Shown: positions 1-6,557, numbered from the stretch's first letter. The stretch is 9,032 nt of DNA from an uncultured Balneolaceae bacterium (GCA_937982515.1 CALJMB010000135.1:1-9032); one strand, 5' to 3'. The notes: generated by a model from the sequence alone, not told the origin. A program made the numbers and translations.

Positions 1-613
1 CGGCCACAGGTGGGAAAGATTTATACCCGTTATGCCAGCCGGCGGCGCGGTCGCGTCCGTCGGGATTCTGGGCCGGATCGATATGGATGATGGCTTCGTC
101 CAGAAATGTCTGCGTTTCCCGGCTTTGATTGGCAATCAGGTAGTAGGCCGTTAACAGCGCCGCTTCACCGCTGGAAGTTTCATCCCCGTGTACACTATAA
201 TTTAGTGCCACGACAGCCTTGTCTTGTTGAGGATCCAGCGGCGGGGCGGAGGGATCCAGTACCGTCAGGTGTCGGTTCCGTATCTCCTCGATCCTCCCGT
301 GGTTTTCGGGCGAGGTGATGGTCAGTACCACCTGGGGGCGGTGTTCGTAGGTTTCACCGATGATCTGGAAAGTGGCTTTGTCAGAAATACGTGCCAGTTC
401 TTTGAAATAGTCCACGATCCGGTCGTGGCGGGTGTAGTGCGATCCGATCGGGTACCCCAGGAACTCCTGTGGAGTGGGGATGTTTTCATCGAACTGAGCT
501 CCTTCGGGAAAATAATACTTGTTCTGAGCTGCGGCTGGCGATTGAACTGCCAGCACAGCAACAATGGCCACTAAAAGGAGTGCAGTTAGTGATTTTAGGT
601 ATTTAAATGACAT
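1..613 (-). CDS. M14 family zinc carboxypeptidase, N-terminal part (runs off window)
   Basis: Partial gene: the reading frame is open from an ATG at 613 to the window edge, giving 204 residues. Residues 1-30 form a Sec signal peptide (charged start, long A/L/V core, ending SPAAAQ), so the enzyme is exported. The catalytic-domain start carries the M14 zinc motif HxxE as HGDE (H142, E145) in the context NYSVHGDETSSGEA, followed by NPDGRDR (183-189), which matches the conserved substrate-site region of the family; the third zinc His would lie beyond the edge. M14 enzymes remove C-terminal residues from peptides or cleave cell-wall peptides. It lies 134 nt after susD on the same strand with no promoter visible in between, so it is probably the third gene of the susC-susD operon and may process peptides before or after import. 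No Shine-Dalgarno site precedes the ATG; the upstream stretch is A/C-rich. The family is clear; the substrate is not. Confidence 0.88.
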   Translation of the reverse strand, partial: MSFKYLKSLTALLLVAIVAVLAVQSPAAAQNKYYFPEGAQFDENIPTPQEFLGYPIGSHYTRHDRIVDYFKELARISDKATFQIIGETYEHRPQVVLTITSPENHGRIEEIRNRHLTVLDPSAPPLDPQQDKAVVALNYSVHGDETSSGEAALLTAYYLIANQSRETQTFLDEAIIHIDPAQNPDGRDRAAGWHNGYKSFPPVA

Positions 614-747
614 AATGGTAATTGGTTTTGTCTGGTTTGGTTGAAGTAGTTTATTGTTGTGTAATGTGTTTCAGTAGTGGAAATCCTTTTAGAGGCTCGC
701 CCCGCAAGTGATACAGCTTGCGGGCCACCAGCCCATTTCCAAAAGGG
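614..747 (-). other. susD-peptidase intercistronic spacer with stem-loop
   Basis: This 134-nt spacer contains a perfect inverted repeat: CCCGCAAG (701-708) and CTTGCGGG (717-724), with an 8-nt loop. In the minus-strand transcript the stem is followed by GCGAGCC and no U-tract, so it is not a canonical terminator. Hairpins between sus-type genes can protect the upstream messenger from 3' exonucleases and so lower expression of the downstream gene; that role is inferred here. No TAnnTTTG promoter element was found between the hairpin and the peptidase start. Confidence 0.6.
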
Positions 748-2061
748 TCAAAAGTCAACATGCGGATTTGCCCGGATTTCTGTAGATGTAATAGGGAAAA
801 ACGCTCCCTGGGTTACCCGATTGGGGGTCCACTCCGGCGAGGTTTCTCCAAACCGGTAAAGATCGGCCAGGCGGCGCCCCTGAATAAAGAGATTGACGCG
901 CCGGGAGTGTTTCAGAAGATCCGGCGCGGGTATTTGATTGGTATAATCTGACAGGTTATCCAGGCTGCGCAGGGCATTGATGGCATCCTCAAAATCCTGG
1001 GTGTTATTCCGGGCCAGTGCATCCTCGGCAATAATCAGATACAGCTCACGTGCGGAGATGACCGTTATGTCGGCATACTGGTTTTGAGCCACAAAATCGT
1101 TGATCGTGGCGACCAGATACGGTGCCGGAATTCCGTCGATGGGATCTTCGAGGCGTATACTGTCCACCTTTGTGCCGTCTTGGGTGGGTTGGATGTAGGC
1201 GTCGCCAAACCGAAGCTCAAGGCGTTCATTAATCTGAAAAGCCATGGGGTTACTTGGTGTATCAGGAGTGGTTTCCAGCTGATAATTCCAATCGTTACCG
1301 GCGCCGATGCCGGCAAGCGCCGCTTCAGCATCATCTACGGCATCCTGGCTCTGAACGAGCGGATCAAGAGTGTCGACCTCGGGGTTCAGTTTCTCCCATA
1401 GCGCCCGGGAGAAGTGAGCCCTTGCCCGCAATGCCAGCAGCCGTATCTCCCACTCCGATCCCTTATCGGCCAGAGCCAGCCCTTTGTTCAGATAAGAGAT
1501 GGCGGTATCGTGGAGCTGTTGCATGTTATCTTTGCCTATGGGCGGACTTGCATCCTGCCGGTCGGAGATTACGAAGTCGTCAAAAGCGTCGGCAATAGCG
1601 AGATAGATAATGGCTCCGTACGCGTAACTCCGCAGCAGGGGCAGTGTGCTTTCGAGGGTGCCTTCCTCCCGGAAACCTTCCAGCAGGAAGATGGCATTGT
1701 CAGCTGTCCAGCGGGCCTGACTCACCGACCGGAAAGCTCCGTCGGCGAACTCATTAATCGGATCGCTGATCTCTCCCTGATCGAGCTGCTCCCATGCATC
1801 CCGTGTGCCAATCCATGTTACTTCATCGGTGACTGTAGAGTAAGGAGCCAGCAGGGTTCCCAGGGCATTGGTTGCAGTCGCCTCGGCGCCGTTGGCAATA
1901 GAAGAAGCAGCGGCCGGGTTGCTGAGGTCTTCTTCCACAAGGCTGTTGGGATTATTGACATTAAGCATGTCACACCCGGAAATTCCCAGCCCGATGATAA
2001 CCAGTGCGCTAAAGAATCTTTTCTTCAGATAGGATGTGTATGATGTTAAGAGGTAATTCAT
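748..2061 (-). CDS. SusD/RagB-family outer-membrane lipoprotein
   Basis: A 437-residue surface lipoprotein that acts as the substrate-capturing lid on its SusC partner. The N-terminus has a basic region (KKR), a hydrophobic stretch and the lipobox ISGC, so Cys30 is the predicted lipidated residue after signal peptidase II cleavage. The mature start DMLNVNNPNSLVEEDL is typical of SusD proteins. Alpha-helical, TPR-like segments follow (for example the AYGAIIYLAIADAFDDF region and the ELYLIIAEDALARN helix). The C-terminus carries the family signature SRRVNLFIQGRRLADLYRFG (386-405) and FFPITSTEIRANP. At 437 residues it is shorter than many glycan-binding SusD proteins (about 500-600). It starts 46 nt after the susC stop on the same strand, as expected for a co-transcribed pair. 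The linked M14 peptidase and the absence of glycoside hydrolases in the window favour peptides over glycans as ligand, which is an inference. Confidence 0.93.
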   Translation of the reverse strand: MNYLLTSYTSYLKKRFFSALVIIGLGISGCDMLNVNNPNSLVEEDLSNPAAASSIANGAEATATNALGTLLAPYSTVTDEVTWIGTRDAWEQLDQGEISDPINEFADGAFRSVSQARWTADNAIFLLEGFREEGTLESTLPLLRSYAYGAIIYLAIADAFDDFVISDRQDASPPIGKDNMQQLHDTAISYLNKGLALADKGSEWEIRLLALRARAHFSRALWEKLNPEVDTLDPLVQSQDAVDDAEAALAGIGAGNDWNYQLETTPDTPSNPMAFQINERLELRFGDAYIQPTQDGTKVDSIRLEDPIDGIPAPYLVATINDFVAQNQYADITVISARELYLIIAEDALARNNTQDFEDAINALRSLDNLSDYTNQIPAPDLLKHSRRVNLFIQGRRLADLYRFGETSPEWTPNRVTQGAFFPITSTEIRANPHVDF

Positions 2062-2107
2062 AGTTTTTAAGTATTTGTAATTTCGAAATTGTACGGGTGC
2101 CTGAGAA

Positions 2108-5100
2108 TTAAATACCCAGGTTCAGTGTAAAGATGACTCTACGCGGAAGCGGCATATTCCAGGCATCTGTACCCAGCAGAAAGTTGTTTTGAAGGTCGTT
2201 GCCGCCGTCCCGTCCGATTTCGTTAACCTCGGGATCTACACCGCCATATTTGGTCCACAGCATCAGGTTTCGCCCCGACACGCTCAGAGAAAGCCTGCGG
2301 ATATTAAGTTGGTTTGTTACATGGGCTGGGAAACTATAGGTAAGGCTCACCTCTCTCCATCTCAGAAAGTCGGCTTCCTGTATCACGTTCAGCCCGGCAA
2401 ACGGATCTAGTGCAAGCAGCTTATACACCCACTCTTCTGTTGCATCCAGGCGAACCTGAGCGTTGTTTTGGGGAATAAAATTCTCATCCACTCCACCGGT
2501 TATATAATCCCGCTCTACTCTGGCTGCGGCGGGGGTATTCCGGCCGATGCCCGAGCTGCGCTGGCGGAAACCGTCGGTGAGATTGTTGACGTAGAAGTTA
2601 CCGGCCTGGTACTCAAACAGAGTGTAGAGCCGGAAGTTTTTGAAGCTGACCGAACCGCCGAATGAGCCTGTCCAGTCAGGGGTAGGTTTACCCAGAAAAT
2701 GATCGAGCTTATCTCCGTCTCCATCTTCATCGGCCAGCAGTACATAACTGTTTAGGTCACTCAGGCTGGCCGTAGCCGGCGTCAGCGAGTTCAGATAATC
2801 CCATACGAGTTCCCGTTCTGCAGGCTCCCCCTCTGCTACGCCGGATGTGGGTCTTCCCAATGCCTCCAGCAGGCCGCGCCGGTCCAGAGGCAGGTATCCC
2901 TCTCCGACATCCGGGAGCCTGGCTCCGAAGTTGGTGGCCGGAGCGTATCCTTCAATGATAAACTGACGGTGGCGGGGATAGCTTCCTCCTACTTTAAGAG
3001 GCGGGGCGTCTCCCAGAGATGTAACCTGCTCCCACAGATAAGCGCCGCCGGCAAAAAGACTGGCCGACCAGTCGTTGTTTTCGAAGATCCGGGCATCCAG
3101 GGTTAATTCCAGGCCTTTGCCTTTGAGCTCTCCGATGTTATCGAGCTGCGTTTGAAGAAAGCCGCCGCTAACGGGGAACTGTCGCTGCACAAGAGCATCT
3201 CTCACAGTCCGGTTCCAGTAGGTCGTCTCAATGGTCAGCCGCTCGTTGAACAGCCCGAAGTCCAGGCCCGCTTCATATTCGGTAGATACTTCCGGCTTCA
3301 GGTTCGGGTTGCCCAGATTTTCGGGTACGATGCCCGGACCGGTTGCTGAAGTCATAGATGAGTAGGTTGTCAGCGCGTCAAAAGCACCGGGTTGTAAACC
3401 GGATTGCCCGACAGCCACCCGGAGGCGGAGAGAGGAGAATATATCCGACCTTCTCCAAAATGGTGCGTCGCTGGGAACAACAGAGAGAGAAAACTTGGGA
3501 TAAAACACACCGTTGAATTCCGAACCGAAAGCGCTGTGTGTATCGTATCGCCCTCCCGCGGTCACGAAAATGTAATCGTCAAAGCCGAGCTGTTCCTGCA
3601 GAAATATTCCTACCTGTGCCTCTTCGATGTAAGATTCATTCAGACTGTGGTTGGCTGCCGCTATGCTCACATCCAGGCCGGGACCCGGAAAGTTCAGGGC
3701 CGTTCCGCCCCGAACCAGGCTCTGCTGGCTGAAGCTCTGAAAGCCTCCGACCAGGGTAGACTCAAATCGTTTGCCCAGCTGGTTTCTGAGATTTGCCTTT
3801 ACATCAACGGTTACATTTTGGTTCGAACGGTCGGAGGTTCGCCGCGCCCCCTCCGTCTCTATACTCGCATAGTTGTTAATATTCCAGCCATAAGGCCGTC
3901 TTTCTTCACTAAACTGGCTGGTGTAGTCAAGGCCGAAGGTACCATCGATCGTGAGGTTTTTTAAAGGGCGTATGTTTACTCCCACACTTCCGTTAAAATG
4001 GTGCACCTGCTGACTTATGTTTTGCTGGAGGCGTTCCTGAGTGGTTGCCGTGTAGGAAGCGCCAGACAGGTTGTTATGGCTCACCAATTCCGGTTTTCCG
4101 TGCATGGCTCCGGAGGTTACCCCGTAATTGTTGTTACCCGTCTGGAAGGTTTCAAAGTTTGTACTTGTGTAGTTAGAAGTAACACGCAGCTGCAGGTTTT
4201 CGGCCGGGAAGATGTTGATTTTGGCAGAGGCTTGTCCCTTTTTCAAAATATCTTCAGCAACAGGGCCATATCCCTCGGGAAAGGGAAGATTTTTACCGCT
4301 GACCGGGCCGTCTTCACCGGACCACCGGGCATTCACAAAGTAGTTAATGCCTTCCGTTCCGCCGCTTACCGATCCTGAGTACTCCTGGGCGATCCCTGTT
4401 TCAAAGAGCTGATGCACATAGTTTTCCCTGACCAATTCATAGGGGCGGATATTCCCGCCCAGGTACTTGCTCATGGTATCGGCCTGGGCCTCAGAACGGG
4501 CAAACCCTGTGTTGTCGGGAATGGTTTTGGGATAGTTGATGAAGCTCTGGGTGACTTTAAAGTCGAACCGGGGGTCGCTTACCCGCCCGTTTTTGGTGAA
4601 GATCTGGATCACCCCGTTAGAGGCCTCTGTTCCGTACAGAGTAGCCGCAGCCGCGCCTTTAAGAATCTCTACTCGTTCTATAGCTTCGGGGTTGATATCG
4701 TCGAGCCGGGAGGGGGAAGCGCCACCGCCTACCGATCCTCCGAAGCCTCCGGCGCGGTCCACCCGCACACCGTCAACAAGAATAATGGGCTCGTTGCTCT
4801 GAGACAGGCTGGATGAACCGCGTATTCTGATGCGCGAACCCTCGCCCGTCACCCCGCTGGAAGGCATGCCCACCAGCCCGGGAATACGGCCCTGAAGCAC
4901 CTGAGAAAAATTCTGAACCGGTACCCCTTCCAGCTGTTTGGCTCCTACGGTACCAATGGAGTTGCCGAGCTTTCTCACTTCGACGGGCCCCCCGGTTCCG
5001 GTTATAACTACTTCATCCAGGTTTATGGAGCCCTCGCTCAACTCAAAATTGAGCGTGACGGTTTCTCCTGCCTCCACATGTATTTCTTTCGACTGGTTTC

Positions 5101-5341
5101 TGTAACCGAGAAAACGTGCCGTTATGATGTACGTGCCCGCCTCCAGACCCCCTATCTGGTAGATACCGGCGGCATCTGTGGCGGCTCCTTTGGTGGTTCC
5201 TTCTATGAAAACGTTAACTCCGGGCAACTTCTCGCCGGTTCGTGCATCCTCAACGGCACCGGTAACGGAACTTTGGGCATATCCGGGGATGGATATGAAA
5301 AGCAAAAGCCCCAGGGTTAAACTTAGTAACTTGGTGTTCAT
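2108..5341 (-). CDS. SusC/RagA-family TonB-dependent outer-membrane transporter
   Basis: A 1077-residue TonB-dependent channel that imports the ligand held by SusD, powered by TonB-ExbBD. In order: signal peptide 1-23 (MNTKLLSLTLGLLLFISIPG, then YAQ); a carboxypeptidase-regulatory-like beta-sandwich at about 24-103 (VTGAVEDARTGEKLPGVNV, GTYIITARFLGY), diagnostic of the SusC branch; the LDEVVITGTG box at 108-117; a plug domain from about 118 with RIRIRGSSS (170-178), PIILVDGV (185-192) and ERVEILKGAAAATLYG; then a long 22-strand-type barrel rich in alternating aromatic residues. No STN domain and no sigma/anti-sigma gene pair accompany it, so the usual FecI/FecR-type control is not seen. The start at 5341 is chosen over an in-frame ATG at 5404 because a good ribosome site sits 9 nt upstream and the signal peptide begins there. 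It is followed after 46 nt by susD. Its expression is probably set by the attenuator-like leader upstream. Confidence 0.95.
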   Translation of the reverse strand: MNTKLLSLTLGLLLFISIPGYAQSSVTGAVEDARTGEKLPGVNVFIEGTTKGAATDAAGIYQIGGLEAGTYIITARFLGYRNQSKEIHVEAGETVTLNFELSEGSINLDEVVITGTGGPVEVRKLGNSIGTVGAKQLEGVPVQNFSQVLQGRIPGLVGMPSSGVTGEGSRIRIRGSSSLSQSNEPIILVDGVRVDRAGGFGGSVGGGASPSRLDDINPEAIERVEILKGAAAATLYGTEASNGVIQIFTKNGRVSDPRFDFKVTQSFINYPKTIPDNTGFARSEAQADTMSKYLGGNIRPYELVRENYVHQLFETGIAQEYSGSVSGGTEGINYFVNARWSGEDGPVSGKNLPFPEGYGPVAEDILKKGQASAKINIFPAENLQLRVTSNYTSTNFETFQTGNNNYGVTSGAMHGKPELVSHNNLSGASYTATTQERLQQNISQQVHHFNGSVGVNIRPLKNLTIDGTFGLDYTSQFSEERRPYGWNINNYASIETEGARRTSDRSNQNVTVDVKANLRNQLGKRFESTLVGGFQSFSQQSLVRGGTALNFPGPGLDVSIAAANHSLNESYIEEAQVGIFLQEQLGFDDYIFVTAGGRYDTHSAFGSEFNGVFYPKFSLSVVPSDAPFWRRSDIFSSLRLRVAVGQSGLQPGAFDALTTYSSMTSATGPGIVPENLGNPNLKPEVSTEYEAGLDFGLFNERLTIETTYWNRTVRDALVQRQFPVSGGFLQTQLDNIGELKGKGLELTLDARIFENNDWSASLFAGGAYLWEQVTSLGDAPPLKVGGSYPRHRQFIIEGYAPATNFGARLPDVGEGYLPLDRRGLLEALGRPTSGVAEGEPAERELVWDYLNSLTPATASLSDLNSYVLLADEDGDGDKLDHFLGKPTPDWTGSFGGSVSFKNFRLYTLFEYQAGNFYVNNLTDGFRQRSSGIGRNTPAAARVERDYITGGVDENFIPQNNAQVRLDATEEWVYKLLALDPFAGLNVIQEADFLRWREVSLTYSFPAHVTNQLNIRRLSLSVSGRNLMLWTKYGGVDPEVNEIGRDGGNDLQNNFLLGTDAWNMPLPRRVIFTLNLGI

Positions 5342-5350
5342 GGGTATGAT

Positions 5351-5358
5351 CTCCTTTT
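5351..5358 (-). promoter_or_regulatory. Ribosome binding site of susC
   Basis: The transcript reads AAAAGGAG here, 9 nt before the ATG at 5341. This strong site decides the start codon and rules against the longer frame from 5404. It lies 58 nt downstream of the leader terminator, so ribosomes can load only on read-through transcripts. Confidence 0.8.
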
Positions 5359-5416
5359 CTGTTTGTGTATGTGTGATTAAATAATGAAACAGGCCGGACA
5401 TCATGAGGTGAGAGGC

Positions 5417-5455
5417 AAAAAAAAGGCCTACTCACCTGGAAGATGAGTAGGCCTT
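5417..5455 (-). terminator. Intrinsic terminator in the susC leader (attenuator)
   Basis: In the minus-strand transcript a perfect 12-bp stem AAGGCCUACUCA / UGAGUAGGCCUU (5444-5455 with 5423-5434) closes a 9-nt loop UCUUCCAGG and runs directly into a U-tract (5417-5424, eight U including the last two of the stem). This is a textbook Rho-independent terminator. It sits 33 nt after the stop of the Cys-rich leader ORF and 75 nt before the susC start, so it would terminate the operon's own transcript before its first structural gene. It cannot serve an upstream minus-strand gene, because none ends here: the next gene upstream (5881) is divergent. On the plus strand the hairpin is followed by only five A residues, so it does not work as a terminator in that direction. 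Confidence 0.9.
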
Positions 5456-5523
5456 AAAAACCCGATTCTTATATGTCAATCAATATTGCTATATCATGGC
5501 AGAACCTATCCTATCCATCCAGG
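5435..5523 (-). promoter_or_regulatory. Candidate antiterminator pairing in the susC leader
   Basis: Transcript segment CCUGGAUGGAUAGG (5523 to 5510, codons 19-23 of the leader ORF) can pair with CCUACUCAU (5451-5443) plus CCAGG (5439-5435), leaving a 3-nt bulge CUU. That gives 13 base pairs (12 Watson-Crick and one G-U) with one C-A mismatch. The downstream partner comprises most of the terminator's 5' arm and its loop, so the two structures exclude each other. The upstream segment begins 16 nt after the last Cys codon, so a ribosome halted on the Cys run would leave it free to pair. The complementarity was found by eye; no folding energies were computed. Confidence 0.6.
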
Positions 5524-5578
5524 TATCCCGTGTGTTTGTGCACATCATACACATACAGCAACAGCAGCACTGCATCAT
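5489..5578 (-). CDS. Cysteine-rich leader peptide (29 residues), putative attenuator peptide
   Basis: A short ORF in the leader of the susC-susD-M14 operon, translating as MMQCCCCCMCMMC followed by TNTRDTWMDRIGSAMI and a TAG stop at 5489-5491. Seven of the first thirteen codons are Cys (4-8, 10, 13; both UGC and UGU are used), and five of those thirteen are Met counting the start. Such a density of one rare amino acid immediately before an intrinsic terminator is the hallmark of ribosome-mediated attenuation as known for his, trp, thr and leu leaders; cysteine-rich leaders of sulfur genes are known in actinobacteria. The peptide itself probably has no function after synthesis. The ATG at 5578 or the adjacent one at 5575 could be used; no clear Shine-Dalgarno site precedes either, which is common in this group. 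An alternative is a soft-metal-binding regulatory peptide. The ORF, the terminator and the promoter position agree; translation is not shown. Confidence 0.75.
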   Translation of the reverse strand: MMQCCCCCMCMMCTNTRDTWMDRIGSAMI

Positions 5579-5600
5579 GGTAACACTGAATGGATTATAG
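5511..5600 (-). promoter_or_regulatory. Candidate anti-antiterminator pairing in the susC leader
   Basis: Transcript UCCAUUCAG (5594 to 5586), just upstream of the leader start codon, is complementary over nine consecutive pairs (one G-U) to CUGGAUGGA (5522-5514) inside the antiterminator segment. CUA (5600-5598) can add three more pairs with UAG (5513-5511) past a 3-nt bulge. If the leader is not translated, or after the ribosome has left, this pairing would hold the antiterminator strand and let the terminator form. A ribosome initiating or stalled early in the leader ORF would partly cover 5586-5594. Nine pairs can arise by chance in a 150-nt leader, so confidence is limited. Confidence 0.4.
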
Positions 5601-5651
5601 GTTTTCACTAAAGTGGTATAAATTATTTCTGGTTTTTTTTAAATGCGGTTG

Positions 5652-5659
5652 CAAAGGTA
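5652..5659 (-). promoter_or_regulatory. Bacteroidota-type -7 promoter element of the susC operon
   Basis: TACCTTTG on the minus strand matches the TAnnTTTG -7 consensus of the Bacteroidota primary sigma factor in full. A convincing -33 TTG was not found at the usual distance. Transcription would start at roughly 5645-5648, giving a leader of about 300 nt with the Cys-rich ORF about 70 nt from the 5' end. This places promoter, leader peptide, terminator and susC in the order an attenuator needs. Confidence 0.65.
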
Positions 5660-5880
5660 CATGATTAGATCTGAAATTCCTATACCTTATCTACGTTTTC
5701 TTCATATTTTTTTTAAATAAAAAAAGACTTGGGTTTTTAATTCATAGTACCTAACGTGAGTTTGGGATGAGAAAAAGACACTGAAAGGTGTTTGCGGCAA
5801 ACAAACCGGGCTCTTTGCCGGCCCGGTTGATCGGTTATTACATAGAGTTCAATTCAAACACAAAATAAGGAGAGCAGAAC
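5660..5880. other. Divergent intergenic region between the susC operon and the lectin-like gene
   Basis: No gene is seen. The part nearest the susC promoter (5700-5740) is very A/T-rich with T8 and A7 runs. Nearer the plus-strand gene there is a short palindrome TTTGC-G-GCAAA (5791-5801), operator-like in shape, and a GC-rich inverted repeat AACCGGGC (5804-5811) / GCCCGGTT (5821-5828) with a 9-nt loop. Neither is followed by a T-tract on the plus strand, so the second is a 5'-leader hairpin rather than a terminator. No full TAnnTTTG element was found on the plus strand, so the promoter of the 5881 gene is not placed. Confidence 0.5.
5867..5872 (+). promoter_or_regulatory. Ribosome binding site of the lectin-like gene
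   Basis: AAGGAG lies 8 nt before the ATG at 5881 and favours that codon over the in-frame ATG at 5887. Confidence 0.75.
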
Positions 5881-6534
5881 ATGAACATGAGCAAAATAAC
5901 TTCGGTAATTGTATCGGTCATATTATTGGCAGCGGGTGCACAGCAGGTAATAGCACAGGACGTTTCCGGCAACGCCGAAATGAGTTTCTTTATCACCAGC
6001 CAGGGCCCGGGAGACGGTGCCAATCTTGACGGACTGAACGGAGCCGATCGGCACTGCCAGGCTTTAGCCGAAGCTGTCGGAGCCGGAGATAAAACATGGC
6101 ACGCCTATCTCAGTACCGGTAAAAACATCCATGCGCGGGACCGCATCGGCCAGGGTCCCTGGTATAACGCCCGGGGCGTGTTGATAGCCCGCGATGTGGA
6201 ACATCTGCATGGAGAAGATAATAACCTGAATAAGGAGACCGCACTCGATGAAACAGGTGAGATGGTAAACGGCCGGGGCGATAATCCCAATGTCCACGAT
6301 ATCCTTACGGGTTCTCAGCTTGACGGCACCGCCTTTCAGGGCGATGGCGACAAGACGTGCAGCGACTGGACCAGCAACGGCGATGGCAGTGCACAGGTTG
6401 GCCATCACGATCGCGATGGCGGCGGCCAAAACCCGACGTCATGGAACTCGGCCCACGGCTCCAGCGGCTGCAGCCAGTCCGATTTGCAGGGCACCGGCGG
6501 AAACGGCCTTTTCTATTGCTTCGCTGTGGAATAA
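5881..6534 (+). CDS. Secreted lectin/endostatin-like domain protein
   Basis: A 217-residue exported protein. Residues 1-26 are a signal peptide (MNMSKITSVIVSVILLAAGA, then QQVIAQ). The mature part is a single domain with the pattern FFITSQGPGDGANLDGLNGADRHC, KTWHAYLST, ARDRIGQGPWYNARGVLIA, LHGEDNNL, GRGDNPNVHDILTG, TCSDWTS, VGHHDR, SWNSAHGSSGCSQ and GLFYCFA. I recognise this from proteins often annotated as lectin or hypothetical, with a C-type-lectin/endostatin-like fold; a ligand is not established. Four cysteines (59, 160, 197, 213) fit two disulfides, consistent with export. Acidic loops such as GDGDKTC and SNGDGS could bind Ca2+, which is inference. It is divergent from the susC operon and co-directional with the cytochrome-propeller lipoprotein 214 nt downstream; a hairpin lies between them, so shared transcription is uncertain. 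Confidence 0.75.
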   Translation: MNMSKITSVIVSVILLAAGAQQVIAQDVSGNAEMSFFITSQGPGDGANLDGLNGADRHCQALAEAVGAGDKTWHAYLSTGKNIHARDRIGQGPWYNARGVLIARDVEHLHGEDNNLNKETALDETGEMVNGRGDNPNVHDILTGSQLDGTAFQGDGDKTCSDWTSNGDGSAQVGHHDRDGGGQNPTSWNSAHGSSGCSQSDLQGTGGNGLFYCFAVE

Positions 6535-6557
6535 GCTGTTACTTGGTTAAGTAAGGC

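Noticed and set aside
1414..2043. A 209-codon open frame on the plus strand
   Set aside because: It lies wholly antisense to susD, whose family signatures are unambiguous; its translation has no recognisable domain and it reads as a shadow frame.
3404..3964. A 186-codon open frame on the plus strand
   Set aside because: Antisense inside the susC barrel, with no domain, no signal and no ribosome site.
5342..5404. In-frame extension of susC to an upstream ATG at 5404
   Set aside because: It would add 21 residues before a complete signal peptide, while AAAAGGAG is positioned for the ATG at 5341.
5417..5455. A bidirectional terminator serving a plus-strand gene
   Set aside because: No plus-strand gene ends nearby (this strand is antisense to susC up to 5341), and the plus-strand side lacks a T-tract.
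5405..5660. A metabolite riboswitch (for example SAM or cobalamin) in the susC leader
   Set aside because: No conserved riboswitch core was recognised, and the Cys-rich ORF with terminator explains the region better; a covariance-model scan would settle it.
5767..5784. Micro-ORF ATG AGA AAA AGA CAC TGA (MRKRH) upstream of the lectin-like gene
   Set aside because: Five codons with no ribosome site and no terminator following it; such frames arise by chance.
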